A stretch of DNA of 64,000 nt from Flavobacterium piscisymbiosum (GTDB lineage: Bacteria; Bacteroidota; Bacteroidia; Flavobacteriales; Flavobacteriaceae): contig NZ_JAJJMM010000001.1 of NCBI RefSeq assembly GCF_020905295.1, positions 5,270,001 through 5,334,000 on the forward strand, written 5' to 3'. The translations under genes were made by a program, and so were the position numbers. Each line of letters opens with the position of its first letter. Within the stretch, counting starts at the first letter, position 1. Below are positions 8,219 through 18,400 of this stretch, piece after piece. The notes below the pieces were generated by a model. That model was not told the DNA's origin. It was given only the letters and a program-made list of their open reading frames with translations, and searched no databases.

Positions 8219-8876
8219 TAGGTGCTCTATGAATACAAGGCAACACTTGTTGTTTTGGATGATCTACGGCCAGTCGCCAAAGATGCAATACGCCTAAATT
8301 AATAGGTTCTGCATCTTCATTTACCTTATAATGCAAATCAAAGTAATTCTCTTTCAAAAAGTTTTCGAATTCTTCCGTTGGTCCATCATGCAGTTCTTTG
8401 AGTTTTGACCTGATTTCTGGAATTAGAATTTTTTGTTCTGCCTGCGAATTAGAAATAATATCACTTGCCGCTCCATGATAAGTACATAAAAAAGTATCTG
8501 TTGCAATGGGCGAACGATCAACGTGAAATGAATATACATCAGTAGATATGAAATCAAATTCATCATCACGATCATAACATTTCAGCAAATTAAGAGAGGG
8601 CGAAGCTCCAAAATCAGTTAATAATTTTAAATCATTTAAGATTATTTCTCTTGCGATATTTCCTTTTTCGGATAGTTGGAGTGCGATTAGATCTTCAGGA
8701 TAAACTTCTGTTATATTTTCTTTTAAACCTAGTTTGGTTACAATTTCGTTAAAATCTCCATCCAAATTTCTGTACCAGCATAACGCATTCATTTCACCTT
8801 TAAAATTAGTATGAACAAGCTGAGAGAAAGTAGATACTATACCAATTTGGTTGTTGTCAGAAAATGTATCGCTCAT
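8178..8876 (-). CDS. Hypothetical protein, DUF1826-like
   Basis: The 232-aa soluble protein has no signal peptide. The central YSFHVDRSPIATDTFLCTY and the C-terminal CIHRAPI resemble the hallmark stretches I recall from DUF1826 (HVD...LCTY...G and a late HRSP-like motif). The HxD plus distal His pattern would suit a metal-binding or cupin-like oxygenase fold, but that is speculation. Its 3' end is duplicated at 7463-7511. A minus-strand TAATTTTG element lies at 8913-8920. Confidence 0.55.
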   Translation of the reverse strand: MSDTFSDNNQIGIVSTFSQLVHTNFKGEMNALCWYRNLDGDFNEIVTKLGLKENITEVYPEDLIALQLSEKGNIAREIILNDLKLLTDFGASPSLNLLKCYDRDDEFDFISTDVYSFHVDRSPIATDTFLCTYHGAASDIISNSQAEQKILIPEIRSKLKELHDGPTEEFENFLKENYFDLHYKVNEDAEPINLGVLHLWRLAVDHPKQQVLPCIHRAPIENEGEYRLLLIC

Positions 8877-8912
8877 ATTAGAATATTAAAAGACTCGTTA
8901 TTTTATTCATTA

Positions 8913-8920
8913 CAAAATTA
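8913..8920 (-). promoter_or_regulatory. Candidate -7 element TAATTTTG
   Basis: Matches TAnnTTTG on the minus strand, 37 bases before the start codon at 8876. The -33 region lacks TTG. Confidence 0.4.
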
Positions 8921-9093
8921 TGCAATACTAATCAGTTGCTGTATTTTTATAAAGATAAACTTTTGAAACTAACATCTTTTTGCTGCGAAAAGTAAAAGTA
9001 TTCCAGTTGCTTATTAGATCAATTTTCGATGCTTTCGCTTGCTGGGATTTTCGAAGCTTACGATCCTATATCACCTTTTTTGTTATTTTTGAT

Positions 9094-9101
9094 TAAATTT
9101 G
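9094..9101 (+). promoter_or_regulatory. Candidate -7 element TAAATTTG for a leaderless LacI-family mRNA
   Basis: TAAATTTG ends 5 bases before the ATG at 9107, so transcription would begin at or next to the start codon. This supports the downstream ATG as the true start. Confidence 0.5.
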
Positions 9102-9106
9102 AGAAT

Positions 9107-10225
9107 ATGAAACATATCACACTAAAAGAGTTAGCAGCACATTTGTATTTATCTCCATCAACCGTTTCCAGAGCACTTCGTGATGCCAAAGATGTAAATA
9201 AAAGTACGAAAGAAAAAGTACGATTTGCTGCAGAACAATTAGGCTATTTTTTTAATACTCCTAAGCTAGATGTGAAATCAAAAACTAAAACCATAGGATT
9301 TATAGTTTCTAAAACAACAACGCTTTTTTTTGCAAAAGTACTTGACGGAGTGCGTAAAATCCTTTATCCTCTAGGTTATAAACTGATTATTTTAGAATCG
9401 GATAATAATCTGGAACGCGAAAGAGAAAACCTTTTGCAACTTGAAGCTTTTAATGTTGATGGTATCATTATTAATATTTATAGTGATTATAATCTTTACA
9501 CTTGTAAAGGAATTATAACAAGAGGTACTCCTGTTGTCTTATTTGGTAAAAAGCGTTCAAATGGATCCGAAAGCACAATAACAATTGCTAATGATCATAT
9601 TACGGCTTGTGATGCATTTGAGGATTTAATAAATAGAGAAAACAATCGGGTAGCTTGCCTCATGGGATCTAAGGCAGAAAGAAAGATATGCGAACAGGCC
9701 CGTGATTATGATCGGATTTTGAATAAATTTAAAATTCAGGATTCATCACTTATTATAGAAACAGACGATTTACAAACTCAAGGAGGAGAGCTTGCCGTAA
9801 AAAAACTTCTGGAAGCAAATATTAAATTCGACAGCATTTTTGCCCTCTCCTTTTGGATGGCATACGGAGCTTTGTCTTATCTTAAAAAAGAGAATATCAA
9901 ACTGCTCGAAAAAATTACTATAGTCGATTATTCAGGGCGTAAACTTACTAGTACTTATTCTATAGTAGATCCTCCAGAAATTGTTCTGGATCAGCCTCCG
10001 TTAAAAATAGGAGAAACCGCTGCAGAGTTGATAATTGACAAAATAGAAGAAAATTTGGTAAACCATAGCAACACCATTTCATTCTATCCCGGATTTATCG
10101 ATATGACACCTCCGGAACACCCAATGGTACTATGTGCTGGTCGTGAATATCTGTACTTTTCTGAAAATTCTAAAAAAAAGAAACCAAAGAAAGAGAAAAT
10201 TTTAACCAGTTATATATTTGAATAA
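9107..10225 (+). CDS. LacI-family transcriptional regulator
   Basis: I start at the ATG at 9107 because MKHITLKELAAHLYLSPSTV begins the LacI helix-turn-helix; an upstream start at 9029 adds 26 residues not found in the family. Residues 1-60 form the DNA-binding domain, with STVSRALRD as recognition helix and GYFFNTP at the hinge. Residues 65-340 form the periplasmic-binding-like effector domain (TIGFIVSKTTTLFFAKVLDG...). The C-terminus is Lys-rich. It is cytoplasmic and should bind a sugar or related effector. No sugar gene is adjacent, so its regulon is unknown. Confidence 0.85.
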   Translation: MKHITLKELAAHLYLSPSTVSRALRDAKDVNKSTKEKVRFAAEQLGYFFNTPKLDVKSKTKTIGFIVSKTTTLFFAKVLDGVRKILYPLGYKLIILESDNNLERERENLLQLEAFNVDGIIINIYSDYNLYTCKGIITRGTPVVLFGKKRSNGSESTITIANDHITACDAFEDLINRENNRVACLMGSKAERKICEQARDYDRILNKFKIQDSSLIIETDDLQTQGGELAVKKLLEANIKFDSIFALSFWMAYGALSYLKKENIKLLEKITIVDYSGRKLTSTYSIVDPPEIVLDQPPLKIGETAAELIIDKIEENLVNHSNTISFYPGFIDMTPPEHPMVLCAGREYLYFSENSKKKKPKKEKILTSYIFE

Positions 10226-10287
10226 GTCCATTTTTTTTACTGCTAATAGCTTCATCATCTTCATATAATCTCAAAACTAAAAATTAA

Positions 10288-11319
10288 TTGAAAAAGATTA
10301 ACAACAAAATAATTGTACTCCTTTTATCTATCGTGCTTTTTTCCTGCAAGAATGATCAAAAAATATCTGATGATAAACTAAAGAACGAAAACACAAATCA
10401 AAACATAAAAAAAGATAGCACCACAGTACAAGCTAACAGCAAAACTGCTACTCTATTTGAATTTAGTAACGAAGAGAATACTGAAATAATTAAGATATCT
10501 GCTACTGAAGCCAGTGATGACGATAAACTTTTTCTTGTTGGAGACAAGAATGTCCTTGTTGCATCAAAGTATACAAAAAATACAAATGAGGAGAAACTTG
10601 TCCTAAGAAACACTTTATTTTCTGATGAGTTTTATTATATCAATATTGATAAAAAAGCAGTACGAAAAAAAATTCAGAATACAGAATATTTTCTATTTGC
10701 AGTAATGGAATCTCCTAAAGGCAATGGAGATCCTGAATTTATTTTAAATTTTATTATGTTAAACATTCACGACCTAAAATTTTTTATCCTAAAATATACG
10801 GGAGAAGCAACTTTAAGATGTGATGAATGCATAGATGGTAGGTTTATAGAAAATGAAATCCTAGATTCAAACCCAACTATTAAAAAAGAATTATACGATT
10901 TTGCCAATAAAAGTAAATGGGTTTACAATCCTTCAGGAAAAGAAAAAGACATTAATTATTATAAAAATTATGAACAAAAATGGGAACAGGATAATACTGC
11001 AGGAAAGACAGAACCTACATTTCCTCATTCTATAAAAAGCACTTATTATACAGAAAATTTATTTCAATATACGGGAAACTATAATAAAGACGAGGTTATT
11101 GAAAATGCCGATTTTAAGATCGTTAGTTATTTTCGTAATAATATTATTGGTTACGACAAAAATAAAAAATTGTATTTTCCAATTATGGTAGAAACCTGTA
11201 ATACAGGCTGTGATAAGAAAATAGAATTTATATCGAAAAATAAAATACTAATAATACCAACCGAAATTTCTTCTCAAATTGCTGATACAGTTAATCTAAA
11301 TGAAATTGATTTTGATTAG
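10288..11319 (+). CDS. Hypothetical lipoprotein, 343 aa
   Basis: The frame begins with TTG at 10288 (read as Met) followed by KKINNKIIVLLLSIVLFSCK, a clear lipoprotein signal with Cys near residue 20. No ATG is suitably placed. The mature part is Lys/Glu/Asn-rich. A small Cys pair (RCDECIDG) and a later pair (ETCNTGCDKK) could form disulfides. I recognise no family. It follows the LacI gene by 62 bases on the same strand but a functional link is not evident. Confidence 0.6.
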   Translation: MKKINNKIIVLLLSIVLFSCKNDQKISDDKLKNENTNQNIKKDSTTVQANSKTATLFEFSNEENTEIIKISATEASDDDKLFLVGDKNVLVASKYTKNTNEEKLVLRNTLFSDEFYYINIDKKAVRKKIQNTEYFLFAVMESPKGNGDPEFILNFIMLNIHDLKFFILKYTGEATLRCDECIDGRFIENEILDSNPTIKKELYDFANKSKWVYNPSGKEKDINYYKNYEQKWEQDNTAGKTEPTFPHSIKSTYYTENLFQYTGNYNKDEVIENADFKIVSYFRNNIIGYDKNKKLYFPIMVETCNTGCDKKIEFISKNKILIIPTEISSQIADTVNLNEIDFD

Positions 11320-11512
11320 CCTCGAGGAAAGCTTTCACTATTTTGAATTCTTATCACTATAATTAAAACAAGATCTTCATAAAAAAATTACGTTTTCGTC
11401 TTCTTTTTATCTTCATTTTCAGAATTCGGAACAAAGAATGGCTAATTGAGAACAATTTAGACGGAATTTCTAAAGCAGTTTCTAAATTTGAGTATTCAGG
11501 GAAAACAATATC

Positions 11513-11541
11513 TTTGACTATATTTAATCTGTTTAACTTTA
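11513..11541 (+). promoter_or_regulatory. Candidate promoter of the kinase/regulator pair
   Basis: TTTG (11513-11516), a 17-base spacer, then TAACTTTA (11534-11541), one base off TAnnTTTG. The GTG start codon lies 6 bases later, implying a leaderless or near-leaderless transcript. Confidence 0.4.
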
Positions 11542-11547
11542 TACACA

Positions 11548-13248
11548 GTGAGAATTCATTTTAGTTTTTTTATATTTTTAGTAACCTTAACCTGCTTTGG
11601 ACACCCTTCTTTCGAATCTTTGAAAAAAGACCTTGAGCAGAAAATAGTGTATTGTGATTTTAAAGAAGCATTACGTCTTATTAATAAAAACAGTGCATTT
11701 TATAAAGGCTCGCCGAAAATAGAACTGGACATCATGAAAATGAAAATCCTTACTGAACTGGGTTTGTACGACGAAGCCTTTAAGCTTTCTCAAACCCTGA
11801 TCGCCAGTACTCAAACCAACGCAGAGCAGCAACTTAAAACACATGTAGAAAGGGCACTCATTTTTGAGATTAATGATAACTATCCCTCCTGCCTTAAAGA
11901 ATTAGAGAAAGCTGAGGAACTTCTTTCTAAATACCCGCAGCTGAAATTAAAAAACTATACCAATTTCTTAATTCGTAAATCTTCCTATTATAGGGTGAGC
12001 GGCCATGCAAAAGAAGCGTACCAGTTGGCTTTGCAGGCAAAAGAATATGCTGCAGTTGTACATGACTCTATAAATATGCCGGTGGTTGAGCTAATTTTAG
12101 GACTTGGAAACCAGAAAACAAATCCTGAAAAAGAATTAAAGCATTATCAACAAGCACTTTATTTATACAAAAAGCAACGCCACTATGAAGCTGTTATTTC
12201 TATGTATAATAATTTGAGTTTCTTTTATCTGGACAAAAAGCAGTATCCTATTGCATATATATATATAGATTCTGCCTTGGCTGTGGTATCTAAATCAAAT
12301 GTCCTGGATTATAAAGCCGATGTTTATAAGACTAAAAGTAAGATACTGGAAAAACTGCATAAAGCAGATTCTGCCCTTTATTACTACAAGATTGCATCAG
12401 AATATTATAAAAAATATTACAGCGAACAGCGCGATCTTAAAATTAAGGAACTTGAAACGCATTATAATTTTGAAAAAGAAAAAGCAGAAAAACAGTCCCT
12501 TAAAAAAGATATCAAAAACACCCGCATCTTAAACATCACCTTGCTTGTTTCGGTTCTTGTCCTGATTTTATTTACCCGCCAGCTGATGAAGAACAAAAGA
12601 AAAATCGAAAATCAGAAGAAAAAAATCTCTGAAAACAATACCGCTCTGAAAGTCAGCCTGGAAGGAAAACAGTTTCTGGTGCAGGAATTGAATCACCGTG
12701 TCAAAAATAATCTGGCTGTAATTTTAAGCCTGATTGATTTTCAAAAAGACCAGGGAAAAAATGAAGATTACAAAAACCAATTTGATGATCTTTACCAACG
12801 CATTAAAACTATAGTGATCGCTCATGAATTGTATACTTACAGCGTGAATCATAATGAACATGCAATGGTTGAAGTTCGAAATTATCTGGATAAGATTTTT
12901 GAAACCCACCAAAACAGCAACATCAGGACATTTACATATATAAATAATACCGAAGAGATTTATCTTACTGTAGATAAAATACTCTCATTGGGACTGCTTG
13001 TAAACGAACTGGTAACGAATTCTGTAAAACATGCCCAGCCTTCAGAAGACCTTATTTTACATCTGGAACTTATAAAAACGGATGTAAACGAAATAAAAGT
13101 ATGTTATTCTGACAACGGAACTATCTTTAATTTTGAAAAAAATAATGATTCTCTGGGGCTTCTGATTATTGAAGGAATGGTAAAACAATTAAAAGGAAAT
13201 TATACCAGAGAAAAAGCAGACTATAAAATCGTATTTCCAAATGACTGA
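11548..13248 (+). CDS. Sensor histidine kinase with TPR-like periplasmic region (HisKA_2 type)
   Basis: It starts with GTG. Domains in order: signal peptide (about 1-18), an all-helical TPR-like sensor region (about 20-310), a membrane helix (about 328-345), a coiled linker, then HisKA_2 with the phospho-acceptor in ELNHRVKNNL (H383), and HATPase_c with the N box LLVNELVTNSVKHA. HisKA_2 kinases usually work with LytTR or similar regulators. The next gene overlaps it by 8 bases and encodes exactly such a regulator, so the two form a two-component system. The signal sensed is unknown. Confidence 0.85.
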   Translation: MRIHFSFFIFLVTLTCFGHPSFESLKKDLEQKIVYCDFKEALRLINKNSAFYKGSPKIELDIMKMKILTELGLYDEAFKLSQTLIASTQTNAEQQLKTHVERALIFEINDNYPSCLKELEKAEELLSKYPQLKLKNYTNFLIRKSSYYRVSGHAKEAYQLALQAKEYAAVVHDSINMPVVELILGLGNQKTNPEKELKHYQQALYLYKKQRHYEAVISMYNNLSFFYLDKKQYPIAYIYIDSALAVVSKSNVLDYKADVYKTKSKILEKLHKADSALYYYKIASEYYKKYYSEQRDLKIKELETHYNFEKEKAEKQSLKKDIKNTRILNITLLVSVLVLILFTRQLMKNKRKIENQKKKISENNTALKVSLEGKQFLVQELNHRVKNNLAVILSLIDFQKDQGKNEDYKNQFDDLYQRIKTIVIAHELYTYSVNHNEHAMVEVRNYLDKIFETHQNSNIRTFTYINNTEEIYLTVDKILSLGLLVNELVTNSVKHAQPSEDLILHLELIKTDVNEIKVCYSDNGTIFNFEKNNDSLGLLIIEGMVKQLKGNYTREKADYKIVFPND

Positions 13249-13891
13249 ACACAAAAGCAGAATACTAATCGTCGAAGATGAAGTTTTAATTGCACTTTCG
13301 TTAAAAAAAATGCTGGAACCTATTTTTACAGTCGAAACTGCACACAGCTATGAAGAAGCCAGAATGCTGCTCTCACATAAACTATTTGATCTTGCCTTAA
13401 TCGACATTTCTCTTTCGGGAGATAAAACGGGACTTGATCTGGCAGGATTTATCAATGCCGGTATTTCGATTCCCTTTATATTTACCACAGCCCTGACCGA
13501 TCCCGGCACTCTCGAAAAAGTTACTTCACTGCGGCCTGCCGCTTATCTTTCTAAACCCGTAGAAAAGGTAAACCTTGTTACTGCTATTCAACTGGCTCTG
13601 GCCAATGAAGATTCGATTTTTAAAATTGAGCTGGGAAAACAGATTTATTATTTTCAGTCGAAGGATTTTCTATTTGCCGAAGCAGATCATGTCTATGTTG
13701 AAATACATCTGACATCAGGCAGAAACCAGGTTTTAAGAACAACTATGACCTATCTTGAGGAAGTTTTTCCTGCTAAGTATTTCAAAAGAATTAACCGCAG
13801 TACTGCTGTAAATCCCTACCACGTTACAAAAATCATAAACGACAAATTATACATCGAAAATAAGATTTTTAAAATCTCCAAAAACTTCTGA
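13241..13891 (+). CDS. LytTR-family response regulator
   Basis: The 216-aa protein has an N-terminal receiver domain (about 6-120) with the acidic pair E12/D13, phospho-acceptor D55 (LALIDISL) and the conserved Lys in YLSKPVE. A C-terminal LytTR DNA-binding domain (about 128-216) follows. Its start overlaps the kinase gene by 8 bases, so translation is coupled. A regulator this close to the downstream PI-PLC/adhesin genes may control them, which is inference from position only. Confidence 0.88.
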   Translation: MTEHKSRILIVEDEVLIALSLKKMLEPIFTVETAHSYEEARMLLSHKLFDLALIDISLSGDKTGLDLAGFINAGISIPFIFTTALTDPGTLEKVTSLRPAAYLSKPVEKVNLVTAIQLALANEDSIFKIELGKQIYYFQSKDFLFAEADHVYVEIHLTSGRNQVLRTTMTYLEEVFPAKYFKRINRSTAVNPYHVTKIINDKLYIENKIFKISKNF

Positions 13892-14018
13892 TTCTATTTC
13901 AGAACAAAAAAAATAGGTTTCAGAACATTTTTTTAATAATTGAATTACAAGTATTTAGTTTTAAACCTCCAAACTAAATCCTATATCATCTTTACCAGTG
14001 ATAATGTAAACCAATTTT

Positions 14019-15440
14019 ATGAAAACTACAGAAAATTTAAACCAGGCAGCACTAGTTAAAAGCTGGCCAAATGAGTTTGAAATTACTTTATCTGAAGATA
14101 TAGAAAACCTTCAGATAAAAATTAATGATTATCAAATTTCTAAGGGACAGCCCTGGAATAGTAATCTCATTATTAAAAAATCATCTTCAAAGCATTGGAA
14201 AATATCAGTTGAAGCAGGAAGGCATAAAACTAAAGAGGTCGCAAACTGGTTTAAAAGCAAAATAACGGGAGGTGCAGCATTGGGCTGTGACACTACTACA
14301 GCTTTACCAAATGAACTTAATTTTTCATTTTCCTGTACATTGTCCTTTGTACTAAATGGATTACCTGTTTTATTTTCTAATATTATCATTGCACAAGGAA
14401 ATAATGGCAGCAATAATTGGTGGATTGGCGGTGCTAATTTACAAGAACGAAACAACGGAAATTTTCTTTTTTCAGATAATAAACGCATTAAGCTAAATAT
14501 TCATTGTTTTAATGTGAATGGATTTAATTTTAAAGTTTCATTAGGAGATTGGATGCACTCCTTATCACCGGATTCAACTATTACAAACCTAAGCATTCCA
14601 GGTACACACGATACAGGAACATATCATCTTTCCTCAGCCGATTTTGGAGCGCGATGCCAAAATTATGATATATTTCAGCAGTTAGAAGATGGGATTCGTT
14701 TTTTAGATATCAGACTTAAAAACAATGACGCAAATGCATCTGACCCGCTTCAGTTATACCATTCAATATATAACTGCAAAGTAAGCTTTGGAGAAATAAT
14801 GAAATCATGCATTGATTTTCTGGCCCAGCATCCATCTGAAGTTATTTTAATGTCGGTAGAAAATGAAAAGAGCGGCCAAAAGATATCAAACAACTTTATA
14901 AAATACCTTCAAAAATACCCGAATTCTTATTATAAAGGTGATATTTTTCCCGTACTGGAACAACTACGGGGCAAAATCTTATTTCTCTACCGTTTTACAT
15001 ATGAGCCTGTAGCTGGTTTTGAAAATGATAAGGTTGGTATAATGTTTGGCCGCCCCTGGAAAGACAATGCTACTTTTGAATCAGCTAACGCGAAAGGGCA
15101 AAAATTTCAGATAGAAGATAACTACAAAGCTCATGATACCCATAAAAAAGCAGATTTAGTCGAGAAAAATCTGAAATTGGCCGCCAATACTGCTCACAAC
15201 AACTCAAATCCCCTTTTTCTTACCTTCAATACTATTGGCATGGGTGGCCACACTCCTTACCAATATGCCTGGGGAGGTTTAGGTGTTAATCCAAAAATGA
15301 ATCCCTGGTTAATGAAATACACATCTTACAGCGGCAAAAGATCTTTAGGGATTATTCCTCTTGATTTTTATAATAATGGAGGAAATGATAATGCTATCGA
15401 AAACGGGCTCTTAATCAATATTGTAAATTCTAATTTTTAG
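14019..15440 (+). CDS. PI-PLC X-domain protein with unassigned N-terminal domain
   Basis: The C-terminal two thirds (about 175-473) match phosphatidylinositol-specific phospholipase C. LSIPGTHDTGTYHL carries the first catalytic His (H197), FQQLEDGIRFLDIRL is the next conserved strand, and LYHS carries the second His (H248). Bacterial enzymes of this type cleave PI or GPI by cyclic phosphodiester chemistry. The N-terminal 170 residues look like a beta-rich domain (WNSNLIIKKSS..., NNWWIGGANLQ) that I cannot assign; an aegerolysin/lectin-like fold is one possibility. There is no signal peptide or lipobox, which is unusual for a PI-PLC. The next gene begins 9 bases after the stop, so they are probably co-transcribed. 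Confidence 0.8.
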   Translation: MKTTENLNQAALVKSWPNEFEITLSEDIENLQIKINDYQISKGQPWNSNLIIKKSSSKHWKISVEAGRHKTKEVANWFKSKITGGAALGCDTTTALPNELNFSFSCTLSFVLNGLPVLFSNIIIAQGNNGSNNWWIGGANLQERNNGNFLFSDNKRIKLNIHCFNVNGFNFKVSLGDWMHSLSPDSTITNLSIPGTHDTGTYHLSSADFGARCQNYDIFQQLEDGIRFLDIRLKNNDANASDPLQLYHSIYNCKVSFGEIMKSCIDFLAQHPSEVILMSVENEKSGQKISNNFIKYLQKYPNSYYKGDIFPVLEQLRGKILFLYRFTYEPVAGFENDKVGIMFGRPWKDNATFESANAKGQKFQIEDNYKAHDTHKKADLVEKNLKLAANTAHNNSNPLFLTFNTIGMGGHTPYQYAWGGLGVNPKMNPWLMKYTSYSGKRSLGIIPLDFYNNGGNDNAIENGLLINIVNSNF

Positions 15441-15449
15441 ACCTGAATT

Positions 15450-18400
15450 ATGAGAAGAATTATACTTTTATTGACAATTTTTTCAACCCTTATTTCAAAT
15501 AAAGCAGAAGCCCAGCCTTACTATAATTTTCTCCATCCCTCCTCACCTGGAATTTATTCCGTTGGCGGCATAAATGTTGGATTTAATTACAATCCTAACG
15601 GCGGAAATGTATACATTGACCAAAGCTGTCCCAGTGTTTTGGGTTACAATGCTACTGATGGAGGCTATTTTACTTTTGGCTTTAATGTTCCAATTGCGGG
15701 GGTAAGAATTAGAGGAATCCGCCAAACATTTAATTCGAATACTAATATCGACATAAAAATAAATGAAGCATCATATACATTAAATTCGTCAAACCTTTCA
15801 TCTTTTAGTGCCTGCAATTTTAACGCACAAGGTTCTATATCAAACGGAGATTTAGTTGGCGGCAATGGCATGATTACCATTACACAGTCAGGAATTACAT
15901 CTCTTCAGGTACAAAATAATGGCGGTGATTATTGGATATTTGTTGTCGAAATCCTGCCTCTTGTTACCACAGCCAACACTCCATGTGCTGGCAGTACTCT
16001 AAACCTTACCTCTGATTTTTCGGGATTAACCAGCGGGATATCTTACAATTGGACTGGTCCGAATGGTTTTACTTCCAATCAAAAAAATCCCAGCATAGGC
16101 AATATTACCGCAGCTAGTGCAGGCATTTATACCGTTACAGCAAGCAATGGAACTGTAACAGCGAAACAAACTCAGAATGCCATTATAAATCCTATACCTG
16201 ATGTAAACACTGTAAATGACCAGACATTATGCAATGGTTCTTTAACAAATGCAGTAAATTTTAGCAGCAATACAGCTCCGGTTACCTATACCTGGGCCAA
16301 TAATAATACAACAGTTGGGCTTGCTGCTTCCGGTACAGGGAGCTTACCTGCCTTTACTGCGGTTAATAATTCCAGCCAGCCTGTTACGGCTGTTATTACA
16401 GTGACCCCAAAATATACCAGTAATGGCACATCATGTGAAGGCACGCCTAAAAATTTTAAAATTACCGTAAACCCTTCTCCTGCAATCCTCTCTCAGCCTA
16501 TATCAACAAGAGTATGTGCTAATGGCAATGCTGCTTTCTCTGCAATTGTAAGCAATGTATCTACTTATCACTGGCAGGTCAATACGGGCTCGGGATTTGT
16601 CAATGTACAAAATACCGCGCCTTATTCAGGGGCATTCACATCAACTTTAAACATCACCAATGCCTCTGCGGCCGCTAACGGTTACCAATATAGATTAATT
16701 GCTGCAGGAACATGTGGTTCTGTCACTTCCGAAGAGGCAGTTTTGAACATCTCTACATTAAGCTCCAATGCAGTCGTGGATAATGTCAGCTGCAATGGAG
16801 CGTCTGACGGAAGTATAATTATTAACCCGTCAGGCGGAATCTCCCCTTACACATTCAGTTGGGATGGAGGTTCTACTGCAAAAGAAATAACAGGACTTAT
16901 TTCCGGAACTTATAAAGTAACAATAACAGATGCTAATTTATGCAGTCTTACAGAGAGCTTTACTATTACCCAGCCAAATGCTTTTACAGCTACTCAAAGT
17001 CAGATCGATGCCACTTGTTCAACTGATGGTCAGGCTGCGGTAACTGCTATTGGCGGTACTACTCCTTATACTTATTTATGGTCACCATCTGGTGCAACAA
17101 CTGCAATAGCAACAGGACTGAAAGCCGGAAATCACAGTGTTTTGATTACAGATGCCAACGGATGTACTATAACAAAAACATATATAATTACGACAACTAA
17201 CACATTAGTTGCAAACGCTTCAAAAACTGATGTTTTATGTAATGGCACATCAACAGGTTCTGCTACAGTAGTGCCAAGTGGAGCTCCCGGACCTTTTACT
17301 TATACATGGTCACCATCTGGCGGAAATGATGCTGTTGCCAATAATCTTGCTGCCGGAAATTATTCTGTGACTATAAAGGCTTCCGGTGGATGCTCAATTG
17401 TAAAAAACTTTACAATCGCAGAACCTTCTGCCTTGAAAGTAGAAAAATCCCAAACTAACGTTTCGTGTTATAATGGAAATAATGGTTCTGCTTCGGTAAT
17501 CGTTACAGGCGGAACAGGCCTTTATAACTATTCCTGGGCGCCATTTGGTGGTAATTCAAATACCACATCGGGACTAACTGCCGGCTCTTATACTGTAACA
17601 ATTACCGATACAAACAATTGCAGCACAACTGAAACAGTCGTAATATCGCAGCCTGAAAAGCCCGTTAGTCTTAGCACTTTGGCAGCAGCAAACATTACAA
17701 TTGATAGTGTACTGCTTTCCGGAATTGTTTCTTCTGATGTAAATACTGATAAGGGAGAATGTCTGACAGAAGTCGGTTTTGTATATGCCGCTCATACAAA
17801 TCCCTCCATAAATGATACAAAAATTAATATCACATCTGCTTTGGGAACATTTACAAGTTCTTTATCAGGACTTAAAGGAAACAAAACGTATTATGTAAAA
17901 ACTTATGCCATAAACAGCAATGGCTTTATAAATTATGGAAACGAAGTAAGTTTTACAACAGAAAAATATACTCTGACTATAACTGCCGCTTCCGGACATA
18001 TCAAAGTTTACGGTACTACAGATCCTGTATTTAATTATACAGCTTCCGGATTTGAAAACGGAGACACAAATGCTATAATCACAGGACTACTTTCCAGAGA
18101 TTCCGGAGAAAATGCAGGAAAGTACAACATCAAATTAGGAACTATAAGTGCTGGTGCAGACTATACAATTGTCTTTACTGGGGCAGAATTTGAAATCACT
18201 AAAGCAAATCAAACTATTACCTGGAATCAGACTTTAGAGTTTGGCTGTGAAAACGCTGATAAAGTAACCCTCAGCGCAACATCCAGCAGCGAACTGCCAG
18301 TTTCATACCTTATAACAGATCCTGCGATTGGATCAATTTCCGGTACAGATCTTCAGGTTATAAACTCTGGAAGTGCTTCTATTACGGCTTATCAAAACGG

